A stretch of DNA of 64,000 nucleotides from NCBI GenBank assembly GCA_030388825.1, contig CP128836.1:124001-188000 (forward strand), in the 5' to 3' direction. This DNA comes from Rossellomorea sp. AcN35-11. Lineage in GTDB: Bacteria; Bacillota; Bacilli; Bacillales; Bacillaceae_B. The notes under the pieces were generated by a model, which was given only the letters and a program-made list of their open reading frames with translations, had not been told where the DNA came from and searched no databases. The translations under genes were made by a program, and so were the position numbers. Shown piece by piece: positions 17,493-27,400 of the stretch (positions within the stretch are counted from its first letter, which is position 1; each line of letters begins with the position of its first letter).

Positions 17493-20357
17493 GTGAATAC
17501 CATTATTAACTTTTCAAAAATGCACAAAGACAAGATTCTTGAATGGTATAGACTTTACTTTCATACAATCATTGTCACTGTATTAATCATTTTTAACATG
17601 ACATTTCTTCTTTATAACGGTGTGTTGAGCTATCTATCTATACTTTTCATGAGAGAATTTAATCTTCCTCACATTAAATTTCACCAACTTTCATGGCCTT
17701 TGTTTTTCTTTCTAGCAAATATACCTTTACTAACCTGGATATACTCAACAATTACCCAAGCTATCAAAAAAGGATACAAAAATATAATAGATTGGTCAAA
17801 AACCAAAAAAGGACGCATACTCTCAGGGCTATTCAATGGAATTCCTTTTACAATACTCGCCTGGCTAGCATTCTCAAGATACACAAAAGAAAAATATACT
17901 CCTTACCTTTCTACAATTCAGGTTGAATCAGATTATTTAACGTTAACAAATCTAGATACTTTGATCGTATTTTTATATTTGCTCCCTCCGTTATTTACCC
18001 CTTTATTCGCCGCAGTGATCATTGGGGAGTTCATGAAAAAGAAGTCTTTAAAGAAGCAGTTCTTTAAGTGGGAACCCGCTCTACTGGCCAGACAATCTTT
18101 CAACCTAAAAGAAGACTCTTGTGACGTAATAATTGGGTGGGATAAAAAGACTAAGAAACCTATCATTCTAAAGGAAAACGAACGCTTCTTGCATGAGCTC
18201 GTGTGTGGTGCGACAGGAAGTGGAAAAACGTCCACATCCATTCTCCCGCGAATTGCTCTTGATCTAGTAAGAATTGCTAGAGGTTATAAATGTTCTGTTA
18301 TTTTGATAGAGCCCAAAGGAGATGCCGTTTCTGACGTGTTAAAAATAGCTAAAGACCTCAATATACCGGACCATTACATTAAAGTTATCGATCCTACTAT
18401 AAAGACCAAGCATACTATTAAATTTAATCCATTTTCCGGCGACATGGCTGCAGCAGCTGAAGGTTTCAGAGGGACGCTTAATAGTTTAACAGGAAATCAA
18501 GACCCATTTTTTGCCGGTCAGCAAGAAGAAACCGCTGCATTATTCACAATGCTAGCCAAGATAAGATTCGGAAACCTCGCTAACATTAGTCATATCCAAC
18601 GAATGTTTACCGAACCTAGATACCTAGCAAATATAGCCGAACAAGTACGGGAAGAGGTTGATAAGCTAAAAGCTAAGGGGGACGATTTAACTCCTGAAGA
18701 AAAAATGCTAACTACACAGTACGATAGAGTAGTAAGTTATTTTGAAAATGAAGTACTAGAATATAAGACTTTCACTAACAAACAAGGTGAAAGAGAACCC
18801 CGTTATTACCAACAAGGCCCCTATAAAGGCCAACAAGAAGTAGAAAACAAGAAAGATAAATTCGTAACAGGTGCTAAAAAATATTTAAACGACATCAGCA
18901 TGAACGCCATGCTTACCGATTTAATGATTGCTGAAGGTGACGAGGAAGTTTTAGACCTTGATAAGTTTTTATCTGATGGGGGAATCTTACTAGTAAACAC
19001 AGCGCTTGGCGAGCTCGAAGAGCTTGCTATATTACTAGGACAATTTATGATAAGACAAATACAGAGTGCGGTTTTCAGAAGACCAAGAGAAGAAAATGGT
19101 TATAAACGGATCCCAACATTCCTAAGTATTGATGAATTCCCACTATATGCTAACGAGAACTTCGAGAGATTATTAACATTAGGTCGTTCCTATAAAGTAG
19201 GTACACTTATAGCCTTACAATCTCTCGGTCAATTAGAAAGAATCGTTCCTGGTTACAAAGAAACCATATTAGCTAACGCTAGTACGAAAACGGTATTCGG
19301 CCGTGGAACATATGAAGACAATGAAGCTTTTAGTAATCAATTTGGCGAAGAAGAACGTGTAGAAGAGTCCTTGAACGAAAGCACCTCTCCTATTACTGAA
19401 GAAAATCCATCTTGGGGATTCCGTCACAACACCCAAAGAATGCTTATGCCACGGTTTACTCCAAGCGAGATACAAGAACTTGAGTTTAAGAACTGCATAG
19501 TTCAACCAGTAAATGATGACGGGACCATTGGAGACGCAACACTAGCTGTTGGTAAGTTCATTAATGAAACAGGCATCCTTAAAAAGTTTGTGAATATCAA
19601 AGATTTAGAATTGAGCACCAAAAAACACAAAAATGTTGACGTGACTTTTGCAGAGCGTGTTAAATCTGACTTACCAACAGGTACTATCCCACCAATTGAG
19701 GAACTCAAGGAACTCGAAAAAAAGAAAGAGGACCCCAAAGAAGAACTGGATACCATGGACGAATTGTCTGAAGATGACGACTTGACCTTCTCTATAGATG
19801 ACCTAATCGCACCAGGAACACAAGAAGAAATCGAAGATAATACCGAGGACACCGATGAAGAAATAGACTTTTTCTCAGAACCTCAAAAAGAACAAAAAGA
19901 AAGTGATTCTGCCGAAGCTTCTACAGTAAACAAGAAAAAGAATAACGAAGAAGACCTTCTTTTAGAACTTGATATTGATGAACTTACCGTCGATATTAAT
20001 CCAAATGAAGATGAAATAAGAACGGATGAGCACCACGAAGAAATTATAGACATTGAACTACCTCCTGAAATGGAAGAAGTTACAGAAGAATCAAATGAAA
20101 AAGAAACATTTTTCGAAGAGAAAAATCCAACCCAAAACAAGAATGACACATTAAATCCTGGTAAGACAAAGGAGTTTAAACATAGCTCTCCAACACCAGA
20201 TATGGAGGATGCTATTAACGAACTACTCGATAAGACCTTTGAAGAAACAGACGACCTCCAACCAAAATATGAGAGTAAATCTGCTAAACAATATAACAGA
20301 GTGCACGAAGAAAAGAAGCCAGTTGAACTTGATTTCGAAGAAGATGACAAATTATAA
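17493..20357 (+). CDS. VirD4/TraG-family conjugative coupling protein
   Basis: Type IV coupling proteins are membrane ATPases that hand the relaxase-bound DNA to the transfer channel. The 954-residue protein has four N-terminal membrane segments (residues about 25-190), Walker A GATGSGKTSTSILPRI near 238-253, Walker B FLSIDEFPLYA near 547, and RSYKVGTLIALQSLGQL just after, as in TraG/VirD4. The last 250 residues are a strongly acidic, low-complexity tail (many E/D runs), unusual in length. GTG 17493 follows AAAGGAGG. Neighbouring replication-relaxation genes support a transfer role. No other type IV channel genes are visible in the window. Confidence 0.88.
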   Translation: MNTIINFSKMHKDKILEWYRLYFHTIIVTVLIIFNMTFLLYNGVLSYLSILFMREFNLPHIKFHQLSWPLFFFLANIPLLTWIYSTITQAIKKGYKNIIDWSKTKKGRILSGLFNGIPFTILAWLAFSRYTKEKYTPYLSTIQVESDYLTLTNLDTLIVFLYLLPPLFTPLFAAVIIGEFMKKKSLKKQFFKWEPALLARQSFNLKEDSCDVIIGWDKKTKKPIILKENERFLHELVCGATGSGKTSTSILPRIALDLVRIARGYKCSVILIEPKGDAVSDVLKIAKDLNIPDHYIKVIDPTIKTKHTIKFNPFSGDMAAAAEGFRGTLNSLTGNQDPFFAGQQEETAALFTMLAKIRFGNLANISHIQRMFTEPRYLANIAEQVREEVDKLKAKGDDLTPEEKMLTTQYDRVVSYFENEVLEYKTFTNKQGEREPRYYQQGPYKGQQEVENKKDKFVTGAKKYLNDISMNAMLTDLMIAEGDEEVLDLDKFLSDGGILLVNTALGELEELAILLGQFMIRQIQSAVFRRPREENGYKRIPTFLSIDEFPLYANENFERLLTLGRSYKVGTLIALQSLGQLERIVPGYKETILANASTKTVFGRGTYEDNEAFSNQFGEEERVEESLNESTSPITEENPSWGFRHNTQRMLMPRFTPSEIQELEFKNCIVQPVNDDGTIGDATLAVGKFINETGILKKFVNIKDLELSTKKHKNVDVTFAERVKSDLPTGTIPPIEELKELEKKKEDPKEELDTMDELSEDDDLTFSIDDLIAPGTQEEIEDNTEDTDEEIDFFSEPQKEQKESDSAEASTVNKKKNNEEDLLLELDIDELTVDINPNEDEIRTDEHHEEIIDIELPPEMEEVTEESNEKETFFEEKNPTQNKNDTLNPGKTKEFKHSSPTPDMEDAINELLDKTFEETDDLQPKYESKSAKQYNRVHEEKKPVELDFEEDDKL

Positions 20358-20364
20358 TGATTAT

Positions 20365-20580
20365 CTTGAATAAATACTTTAATTTGGTTATGATTGAAGT
20401 TACCAAGCAGATATAAAAACGATCGGAAGCACCGATTGCACAACAAGTGTGCAATCGGTGCTATTTTTATATACAACAACATCCCAATAAGTATCGCACT
20501 CAAATAATTCGAATTTTATATTTTGGAAACGGAAGGACCGTCAACGACTCTTTACAAAGTACGTTGGCGGTCTTTTTGTT
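20365..20580 (+). promoter_or_regulatory. Tandem leader terminators before the S1-domain gene
   Basis: Two hairpins lie in series. The first (20424-20467) begins CGGAAGCACCG and has perfect 15-bp arms (20428-20442, 20448-20462). The second (20530-20577) begins CGGAAGGACCG, pairs GACCGTCAACG with CGTTGGCGGTC, and ends in five T's. A transcript to the S1 gene would have to pass both. The loss of GCAC pairing in the second is compensated in its 3' arm, so the fold rather than only the sequence is kept. Confidence 0.75.
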
Positions 20581-20630
20581 CTATAGTGGCGATAAATTCG
20601 CCTAAAAAAACAAAAAAGGAGTGCTTTTAC

Positions 20631-21506
20631 ATGGCAGGAAATGAGGAATTCAAAACTCAAAAGCAAGCAATTGCATGGGCTGATCTAAAGGAGTCCAAAC
20701 AGCGTAATCGTGTATTGTATGCTCAGGTTATCGGTATCGAAACGAAGGAGATCGGTAACAATAGAGAAGAAGTATTAAAACTGGATTACGAAGGATTTGA
20801 AGGATATCTACCTAAGACGCTTATCGATGATTATGAATTTAAAGGACTACAATCGTTTGTAGGTTCTATGTTGGAATTTGTTGTAAACTACGTCGATATG
20901 GAGGCACATATCTTTGGTGCAGACCGCACAAAAGCGCTTGAAGTATTAGCTTCTAAGTTTTGGCGTAACGCGAAAGAAGGTAAATCATACGAAGCGTTTG
21001 TTCGAGGAGTTGACCCGTATAACGTTTATGTCCTGGTAGAGGGTGTACCAGCAAAAATGTACCGTGATGACTTCAGTTACACGTTCTTCGAAAACCTACA
21101 AGAAGTAGTAAGCATTGGGGATATTCTAGAAGTGCAGCTAACTGAAATCGAGAAGCCGTCTGACAGTAATAAAGAAGGCAGAATTTCAGTGAGCAAAAAA
21201 GCTCTTGAAACGGATCCTTGGGATTTTATCTCCCATTACAAAGAAAAAGGCACTTACCTCGGTTTGATTCAGAAGGTTCACATGGACCACGGCTTATTTA
21301 TTGACCTTCCTCACGGAATTCGTGTGCGCACAAATTTCCCTCCTAATACAGATCACCGTCTGTTACAAGAAGGGGAGAAGGTTAACCTGAAAATTCAAAG
21401 TATCGATACAAATAAGCGTGAAATTAAGGGTATTGTAATTACACCTAGACAAGGGGCATATCAAGCTAAACGTACCCGTACAAGAGGTATTTACAATGGC
21501 AGATAA
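20631..21506 (+). CDS. S1-like RNA-binding domain protein
   Basis: 291 residues containing at least two S1/OB-like segments: residues about 20-110 (VLYAQVIGIETKEI ... FEGYLPKTLIDDYEF) and about 205-285 (KGTYLGLIQKVHMDHGLFID ... VNLKIQSIDTNKREIKGI), with a divergent repeat between (YEAFVRGVDPYNVYVLVEGV). S1 domains bind single-stranded RNA. The specific role is unknown. ATG 20631 follows AAAAGGAG; an upstream in-frame ATG lies in the leader hairpins. It overlaps the next gene by 11 bases. As the only clear RNA-binding plasmid protein and with two leader terminators of its own, it is a natural candidate to act on the leader family (inference). Confidence 0.75.
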   Translation: MAGNEEFKTQKQAIAWADLKESKQRNRVLYAQVIGIETKEIGNNREEVLKLDYEGFEGYLPKTLIDDYEFKGLQSFVGSMLEFVVNYVDMEAHIFGADRTKALEVLASKFWRNAKEGKSYEAFVRGVDPYNVYVLVEGVPAKMYRDDFSYTFFENLQEVVSIGDILEVQLTEIEKPSDSNKEGRISVSKKALETDPWDFISHYKEKGTYLGLIQKVHMDHGLFIDLPHGIRVRTNFPPNTDHRLLQEGEKVNLKIQSIDTNKREIKGIVITPRQGAYQAKRTRTRGIYNGR

Positions 21507-22641
21507 GCTGCTGAATTTTTCTGAAAGCGAGGTAAAACCTACCTCCACTTCTACATCAGTAGAGGTGGAGGTAACTAAACCTCCTAAAGCTACCGAAAAC
21601 CCTTATGAATCACCAAATTGCCCAACCGATATCTTTGATTTTTTACCTCCTGACAATACAATGTTTGGAATGTACAGTGACCCTTATGCAAGAATGCACT
21701 ATATAGACCCACGAAGAGGGAATCATAACGGTCGTTATTGGTTAAACCAACGTAGAGAAGAGCATAGCTTTACCGAAAACGAGATTTCTTTATTGAAGCT
21801 ACTCGCTTACCACCGTTGCGCTACTCGAAACCAAATCCATCGCGTTGTTTTCAATGAGGAAGACCGTGTTGAGAAAGTTCGAGATTTTCTTAAAAAATGC
21901 CGCCAACGTGGTATCATTACAGCCTTTAGTTGGAAAAGTCCTCTCAACGACGGAAAGAAGAAACCTTTAGTCTATGGCTTGACCCAAGTGGGCGCTGATG
22001 CTGCCGAGGTATTATTCCATGATAGCGTGGATAAAGACTTCCGCTTCCAGCCAATTGAGTTTACTAAGATTAAAGGTCCTCTTATGCATACATTTTTCAT
22101 TGATCTGGTAGCAAATGAGCTATTTGCCGAGCTACGTAAATTAGATCGTGTAACTTCGTGGGAAAGAAGACCGCAAATCCGTTTAAGTGACGGAACCTTC
22201 CATCACCCAGGAGCTAACTTTGAAGTAATAGCCGATAAAGGGAAATTCCATACATTTTGGCTAGAGAGCATCCGTATCAATAATGGATGGGATGACTTAA
22301 CAATAAATCGCTTTAAGCGTACTCAGTTAGCTTACAGTAAGTTATCTGACTCTCAGAAACCCGCTCGTGTCATCGTGGTACTGGATTCAGACGGCCGTAT
22401 ACCGTATGTAGCCAAACTAGCTGAAAAATACATGCCAGATTTAGCATCAATCGTGCGCTACACGACAGATGAGCGTTTGCTAGCCGGTCTAGATAAAACT
22501 ACTTTCATTGCTTGGAACAGCAAAGAAGAAACTATGAAAGCTCAAGCGATGAAATTTTTAACTCCAGGTCATGACGGCATGACCGCAAGTGAATTCTTCG
22601 AAGGACAAGAGTTAAATATAGAAGAAGAATTCGAGGACTAA
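21496..22641 (+). CDS. Replication-relaxation family protein
   Basis: 381 residues: a proline-rich start, then a winged-helix segment (EISLLKLLAYHRCATRNQIH, near residue 95) and a nuclease-like C-terminal half (HTFFIDLVANELFAEL ... FWLESIRINNGWDDL). It parallels the frameshifted 16107 gene. The EIDxGTE signature is altered here to LESIRIN, so the catalytic or metal site may differ. The family is associated with plasmid mobilisation. It overlaps the S1 gene and is followed two bases later by the next gene, so these are co-transcribed. Confidence 0.7.
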   Translation: MADKLLNFSESEVKPTSTSTSVEVEVTKPPKATENPYESPNCPTDIFDFLPPDNTMFGMYSDPYARMHYIDPRRGNHNGRYWLNQRREEHSFTENEISLLKLLAYHRCATRNQIHRVVFNEEDRVEKVRDFLKKCRQRGIITAFSWKSPLNDGKKKPLVYGLTQVGADAAEVLFHDSVDKDFRFQPIEFTKIKGPLMHTFFIDLVANELFAELRKLDRVTSWERRPQIRLSDGTFHHPGANFEVIADKGKFHTFWLESIRINNGWDDLTINRFKRTQLAYSKLSDSQKPARVIVVLDSDGRIPYVAKLAEKYMPDLASIVRYTTDERLLAGLDKTTFIAWNSKEETMKAQAMKFLTPGHDGMTASEFFEGQELNIEEEFED

Positions 22642-22642
22642 A

Positions 22643-23143
22643 ATGAATACGGATGAACTGGGTAGGGAATTTTGGGGCATCTTATTATTCGAGACCCACA
22701 TTAAACATCTACACCAATTGCTCAACGCAGAAAAATATAATAAGAGTTTAATTGAGTTCCTAGATTGGGTGGTGTACCCGGATACTATTCCCCTCGATTC
22801 CCAAAAGGTATTTTATACAATCTTACAAAATAGAAATCGCCTAGCTCAGTACGATGAGAGACTAACGTTTTCAGATTATGTTGTCGAACAAATAAATTAC
22901 GAAATTTCCATAAGGCCGTTGTCCCAAGAAGAAAAAGAACTTCAAGGGATAACGGTCGAATTGCTTAATCTGAAATACCAGAACGAGAACTTAAAACCCG
23001 CTTCTTTTAACGCTATATATGAACTTTTTTCATATAGGCATTTCTCCTTACTTTTAGACAAATACGTGGAAAAGAAATTCATAAGTAGGTATCGTGCTGC
23101 AGATTATTTAATATTCCACATGGAAAGAGGTTGTGAACTTTGA
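22643..23143 (+). CDS. Hypothetical protein, 166 residues
   Basis: Mostly helical, hydrophilic protein (MNTDELGREFWGILLFETH...) with no motif I recognise. It begins two bases after the stop of the replication-relaxation gene, so it is translated as part of the S1-relaxation operon. The terminator hairpin of the operon overlaps its last codons. Confidence 0.7.
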   Translation: MNTDELGREFWGILLFETHIKHLHQLLNAEKYNKSLIEFLDWVVYPDTIPLDSQKVFYTILQNRNRLAQYDERLTFSDYVVEQINYEISIRPLSQEEKELQGITVELLNLKYQNENLKPASFNAIYELFSYRHFSLLLDKYVEKKFISRYRAADYLIFHMERGCEL

Positions 23144-23172
23144 TTTTACAAAGTAGCACAACCTCTTTTGTC
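23122..23172. terminator. Bidirectional terminator overlapping a stop codon
   Basis: AAAGAGGTTGTG (23123-23134) pairs with CACAACCTCTTT about 25 bases later, with a T-rich tail. It serves the plus-strand operon and probably the convergent exonuclease gene. Confidence 0.75.
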
Positions 23173-23182
23173 GTTCAAAACC

Positions 23183-24169
23183 TTATACAATGAAACAAGA
23201 ACCATATATTTCATTCATTACTTTAAATGTTGCAACAGTATCACTATTAGCCCTGTGAGGATTCTCATTAACTACTCCAAAATAATCACAAAGCGTCTCA
23301 AGTTTGTAGTCTTTAATAATCAACTGGGCTTCTTTAGCTAAACTACGAGTACACAACAACTCTCCCTCCCAAAGAGGATAATCAAACTTCCGACAGAAAT
23401 GGTCCAGGAGCCTAAAATCGTAAACAACATTATGACCCACGATTAACTTTTCTCCTTTAACAAAATTCAATAATCGCCCCATTGCCTTAAAGCTATCAGG
23501 GGCGCTTTTTACATCATCTTGTTCAATGTTTGTTAAGTTTCTTATCTGTTTTGGGATTTTGATACCAGGATTCACTAAGGTATTATAAGTATCTACAATT
23601 ATTCCAGAACGAAATTTCAATGCACTAATTTCAATCACTCTGGCGTACTCGATAATCTGACTAGTTGCCTCGAAATCCAATACCACTCCAGAATCAGGAC
23701 AACCGACACCTTGATAGTAATTAAACTTTCTTTTCGTCTCTTTCTGAGAATGCTGGTTCTTTTTGTTCAATTCATCTTTTTTATATCCTGTTAAGGCTCC
23801 AATAGGCAGATGTTCACGAGAACCTTTCTCCATAACCCTAACCAATTTAGATTCAAATTGCTCGCCATCGACGAAAGAATATCCATCAAAAGAATTTAAC
23901 ATTCGTAAAACTTGATCTTTATCCGCTCCAGTACCCACGGATAATAACGACTTAGGAAAAGCCAACTTCAAATGCCGACCATGATATGAATTTAGAAGGG
24001 GAGCCAATACCTTTTTCAACCCTAACCACAAGGCCACATCTTGAGGCTTCCTACCAAAACCAACATGCATGAAACCTTCTTTTACATCCTCAACATGGCA
24101 GTAGAACCCCATATGTACATCCTCATTAATGAACTTCATTTGCATGGATAAAGTTATATTCTTTCTCAC
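23183..24169 (-). CDS. DEDDh 3'-5' exonuclease (DnaQ-like) with N-terminal extension
   Basis: 328 residues. The C-terminal half is a DnaQ/RNase T-type exonuclease with motif I VVLDFEAT (near residue 163), motif II HNVVYDFRLLD, and motif III HRANSDT, so the catalytic residues D, E, D, H and D are present. Residues 1-140 are a separate domain I do not recognise (MKFINEDVHMGFYCHVEDV). It may proofread or trim DNA or RNA ends. GTG 24169 is the proposed start, after GGGGGGAT. It is divergent from the NYN nuclease gene and has no leader terminator. Confidence 0.8.
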   Translation of the reverse strand: MRKNITLSMQMKFINEDVHMGFYCHVEDVKEGFMHVGFGRKPQDVALWLGLKKVLAPLLNSYHGRHLKLAFPKSLLSVGTGADKDQVLRMLNSFDGYSFVDGEQFESKLVRVMEKGSREHLPIGALTGYKKDELNKKNQHSQKETKRKFNYYQGVGCPDSGVVLDFEATSQIIEYARVIEISALKFRSGIIVDTYNTLVNPGIKIPKQIRNLTNIEQDDVKSAPDSFKAMGRLLNFVKGEKLIVGHNVVYDFRLLDHFCRKFDYPLWEGELLCTRSLAKEAQLIIKDYKLETLCDYFGVVNENPHRANSDTVATFKVMNEIYGSCFIV

Positions 24170-24257
24170 TATATCCCCCCGAAAGTGAACTTTGTAAGTA
24201 AATTGTACACTGTCCCTAAAATAAAACCAAAAAACGAGCGAAGATACAAATTCCTTT

Positions 24258-24420
24258 TTGACTGTAGTTTATGATAAAATCTAAATATATACTTCAAAAT
24301 AATTAATTTATTTATCTACCCATGAGGGTTGGATATTAAACACGTAAAAGCGCTCCATCCGAGTGAACAATTTATCTTATCAGATAAAATCTTTGTTCTT
24401 TCGGATAGGGCGCTTTTTTA
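24258..24420 (+). promoter_or_regulatory. Promoter and leader terminator of the NYN gene
   Basis: A TGATAAAAT extended -10 (about 24272-24280) is followed by ACCCATGAGGGT (24318-24329) and a long hairpin (24348-24415; AAGCGC-T-CC-ATCCGA with TCGGAT-AGGGCGCTT) ending in six T's, 20 bases before the RBS. The neighbour is divergent, so this is a true leader element. Its 5' arm matches the holA leader over about 20 bases. Confidence 0.8.
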
Positions 24421-24456
24421 TTGTGTCCTAATAAAAATGAAAGAGGAGGAAGTTCA

Positions 24457-27400
24457 ATGGAAAATGCATCAATTTTAGTCGATGAGATCAACGCAAGTGC
24501 GACACGTTTCTCTATAACTAAATAGCAACCACGCGGATGTTATTTAGGAAATGAGAGGATTTAACAAACTATCACATTGTGAGAAGAGTTAAATTACAAC
24601 TGATAAGTTCGATGTTGGGAATGAGAGTTTTCATGCTAACTCGAAACCACAGCCTGATACTCCTACATGCATAAAACGATGATAGACGTGATATGCAGGA
24701 TTGTATGAAGCTAGGTAAAGTCGGTTGAGAGAAGCCGTAAGAATCAGGTAAGTTACTGATTATACGAAAGCTGTCCAGAGGTGGATAGTGCTTCCTATAG
24801 ACCGGGGCGCTACAAAATACCCATGGTGAGAATGTATGCAAATACTGACGAATCTGCGAATGTACGGGTCTAGAGATTAGCCTATCGAAACAGGTAGGTC
24901 CCTACTCCGTGTAGGGTGAGTTACCGAAGAGTAAAATTTTGCGTTATGAAACTCGGGATAACCAGCAATGAGGTTATAAACTCACAGGCTCAAAGTGGAC
25001 ACCTAAAGGTATATGTATAGCTAGAACTTATCGGAACGTGGTAAGCAGAGAACTTCCATCCAAACGCCTATCAGCGGGAAGGTTGATATAAGACTGAAAT
25101 AACAGTCGAAGTTCATTTATCTCTGTGAAAGTAGGGGCATAGTACCGTATGAACCCTGTTGTAATGACGGGCGGATTGGGATGGCCCCAAGTCTAGTTAC
25201 TTGTTATACAGAACAGATACTAACAAGGAAAGCTCAAATTTCGGGTATGAAGGTGAGTAAATATTAGCAAAGGAGCTGATATTGCACCAATGAGCACTAA
25301 AGCTTTTAGAGCAACTCAGTACTACAACTTCAATGAAGTACAAGAAAATTTGTACCAAAAGAGCAAAGAAGGAAATTCTTTCAAAAATCTCTTAGACATC
25401 ATCACTTCGGATGAAAACATTCTTTTAGCATATCGCATCATCAAATCCAACGATGGCGCAAAAACATCTGGAACAGACAAACAGAACATTAAGAACATCG
25501 CAAACATGGAAAAGACAACTTTCATCAGTCACATTAAAGAAACACTTATGGACTACAAGCCACACAGTGTCCGCAGGGTATTGATTGATAAACCAGGAGG
25601 AGGAAAAAGACCTCTTGGAATCCCAACAATTAGGGATAGAATCATACAACAGATGTTCAAACAAGTCCTAGAACCAATATGTGAAGCAAAATTTCAAAAA
25701 ATATCTTACGGCTTCAGACCCAAAAGAACCACCAGACATGCAATTGCCAAGGTACAATCTTTCATCAATATTTACAAACTCTACTTCTCTGTAGATATCG
25801 ATATAAAAGGATTCTTTGACAACGTTAACCACAGTCTTCTTATGAAACAACTGTGGAACATTGGCATAAGAGATAAGCGTGTGCTCGCAATTATAGGAAA
25901 AATGCTTAAAGCACCTATTAAAGGAGAGGGCATACAGAAAATGGGAGTCCCGCAAGGAGGAGTACTCTCACCACTCTTATCCAATGTAGTCCTAAATGAT
26001 CTGGATAAATGGGTTATGAACCAATGGGAAAGCTTTGAAACGGACCACACATATGCAGGAAATGACGTTAAAATTCGGGAATTAAGACGCACCTCGAAAC
26101 TTAAAGAGGGATATATCGTGAGATACGCCGATGACTTCAGGGTAATGACAAGAGACAAAGAAACAGCTATCAAATGGTTCCACGCACTTAAAGGATACCT
26201 AAAGGATAGATTGAAACTTGACATATCTCCTGAAAAATCCCAAATCGTCGATGTCCGAAAAAGAAGCACTGTGTTTCTAGGGTATAAAATCAAAGCTGTA
26301 GAGAAAAAGAAAAAACTTGTTGCAAAGACTAATGTTTCTGATAAAAAGCTAAAAGAAATGCAGAAGAGGATTAAAGAGAGAATACTAGCAATAAAGAAAG
26401 AACCTTCACCCGGAAACGTTTCGCTGTACAACTCAACGGTACTCGGTATGCAGCAGAGTTTCAAACACGCAACACATGTAAGTCCGGATTTCGGTAAGCT
26501 AGAAAACCGACTCTGGAAATATCTATACAACAGCTTACATGGACATGCTAAATACCAATTACCGAACATCAAGAATAAGAAGCAAAACTCATATACAAGA
26601 ATCTATGGTAAAAACACTAGACGCACATTCGTCTTCAAGTCAGGAATATTCCTTTATCCCATCAGCAAAGTTAAAACGGTCAAAAATAAGTTATTTTCCT
26701 ATGAAGGAAGTCCTTACAAAACCGAAGTAAACTTCAGCTGGGATATAGAAATAATTGAACTAATGAAAAGGAACATCCCAAATGCAACGGTGGAATACAT
26801 GGACAACAGACTATCGAAATACTCAATGCAAAAAGGTTTGTGCCATGTAACTAAAACGCCATTAAAAGCAGATGATGTTCATTGTCATCATAAGAAACCT
26901 AAGGAATTAGGGGGAACTGATGAATTCAAAAACCTGGTTGTAGTACACAAATTCGTTCACAAGCTAATACACGCAACCAAACCTGACACCATTAACAAGT
27001 ATATGAGACTACTCAATCTTGGAAAGAGGGAAGTTGACAGAGTTAACAAACTAAGAGCCAAATGTAAACTTGGAAGTATCGGTAACGAATAACTAGATGG
27101 AACGCCGTGTGCGGTGAAAGTCGCATGCACGGTGTGGAGCGGGGGAAAAGGTCAGAACGGCAGTAGTGAACTACTGTAATGTCTGTTTACGGAGGGTTTA
27201 GCCCAAAGACTTACCTATCGCTATTCAATCAATTTCATTCAATGGGGATAGAGGGCATTAATCCCTGGTTGTCATTTTATGAAGCCACAGAGAAACATAT
27301 TAGAAAAAAACACCTAGACATTCAAGAGGTTGACTACAATATTTACGGCGCTGTAATACCTAGAAAAATTGACGTTGACAGACATCACACTAGAAAAAGG

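Noticed and set aside
18000..20503. Long serine-rich minus-strand frames
   Set aside because: They are shadows of the acidic, Glu/Asp-rich tail of the coupling protein, whose GAA/GAT codons read as Ser/Phe/Ile on the other strand.
25322..26572. Minus-strand frames inside the intron protein gene
   Set aside because: Shadows of the reverse transcriptase frame, whose full set of motifs is on the plus strand.
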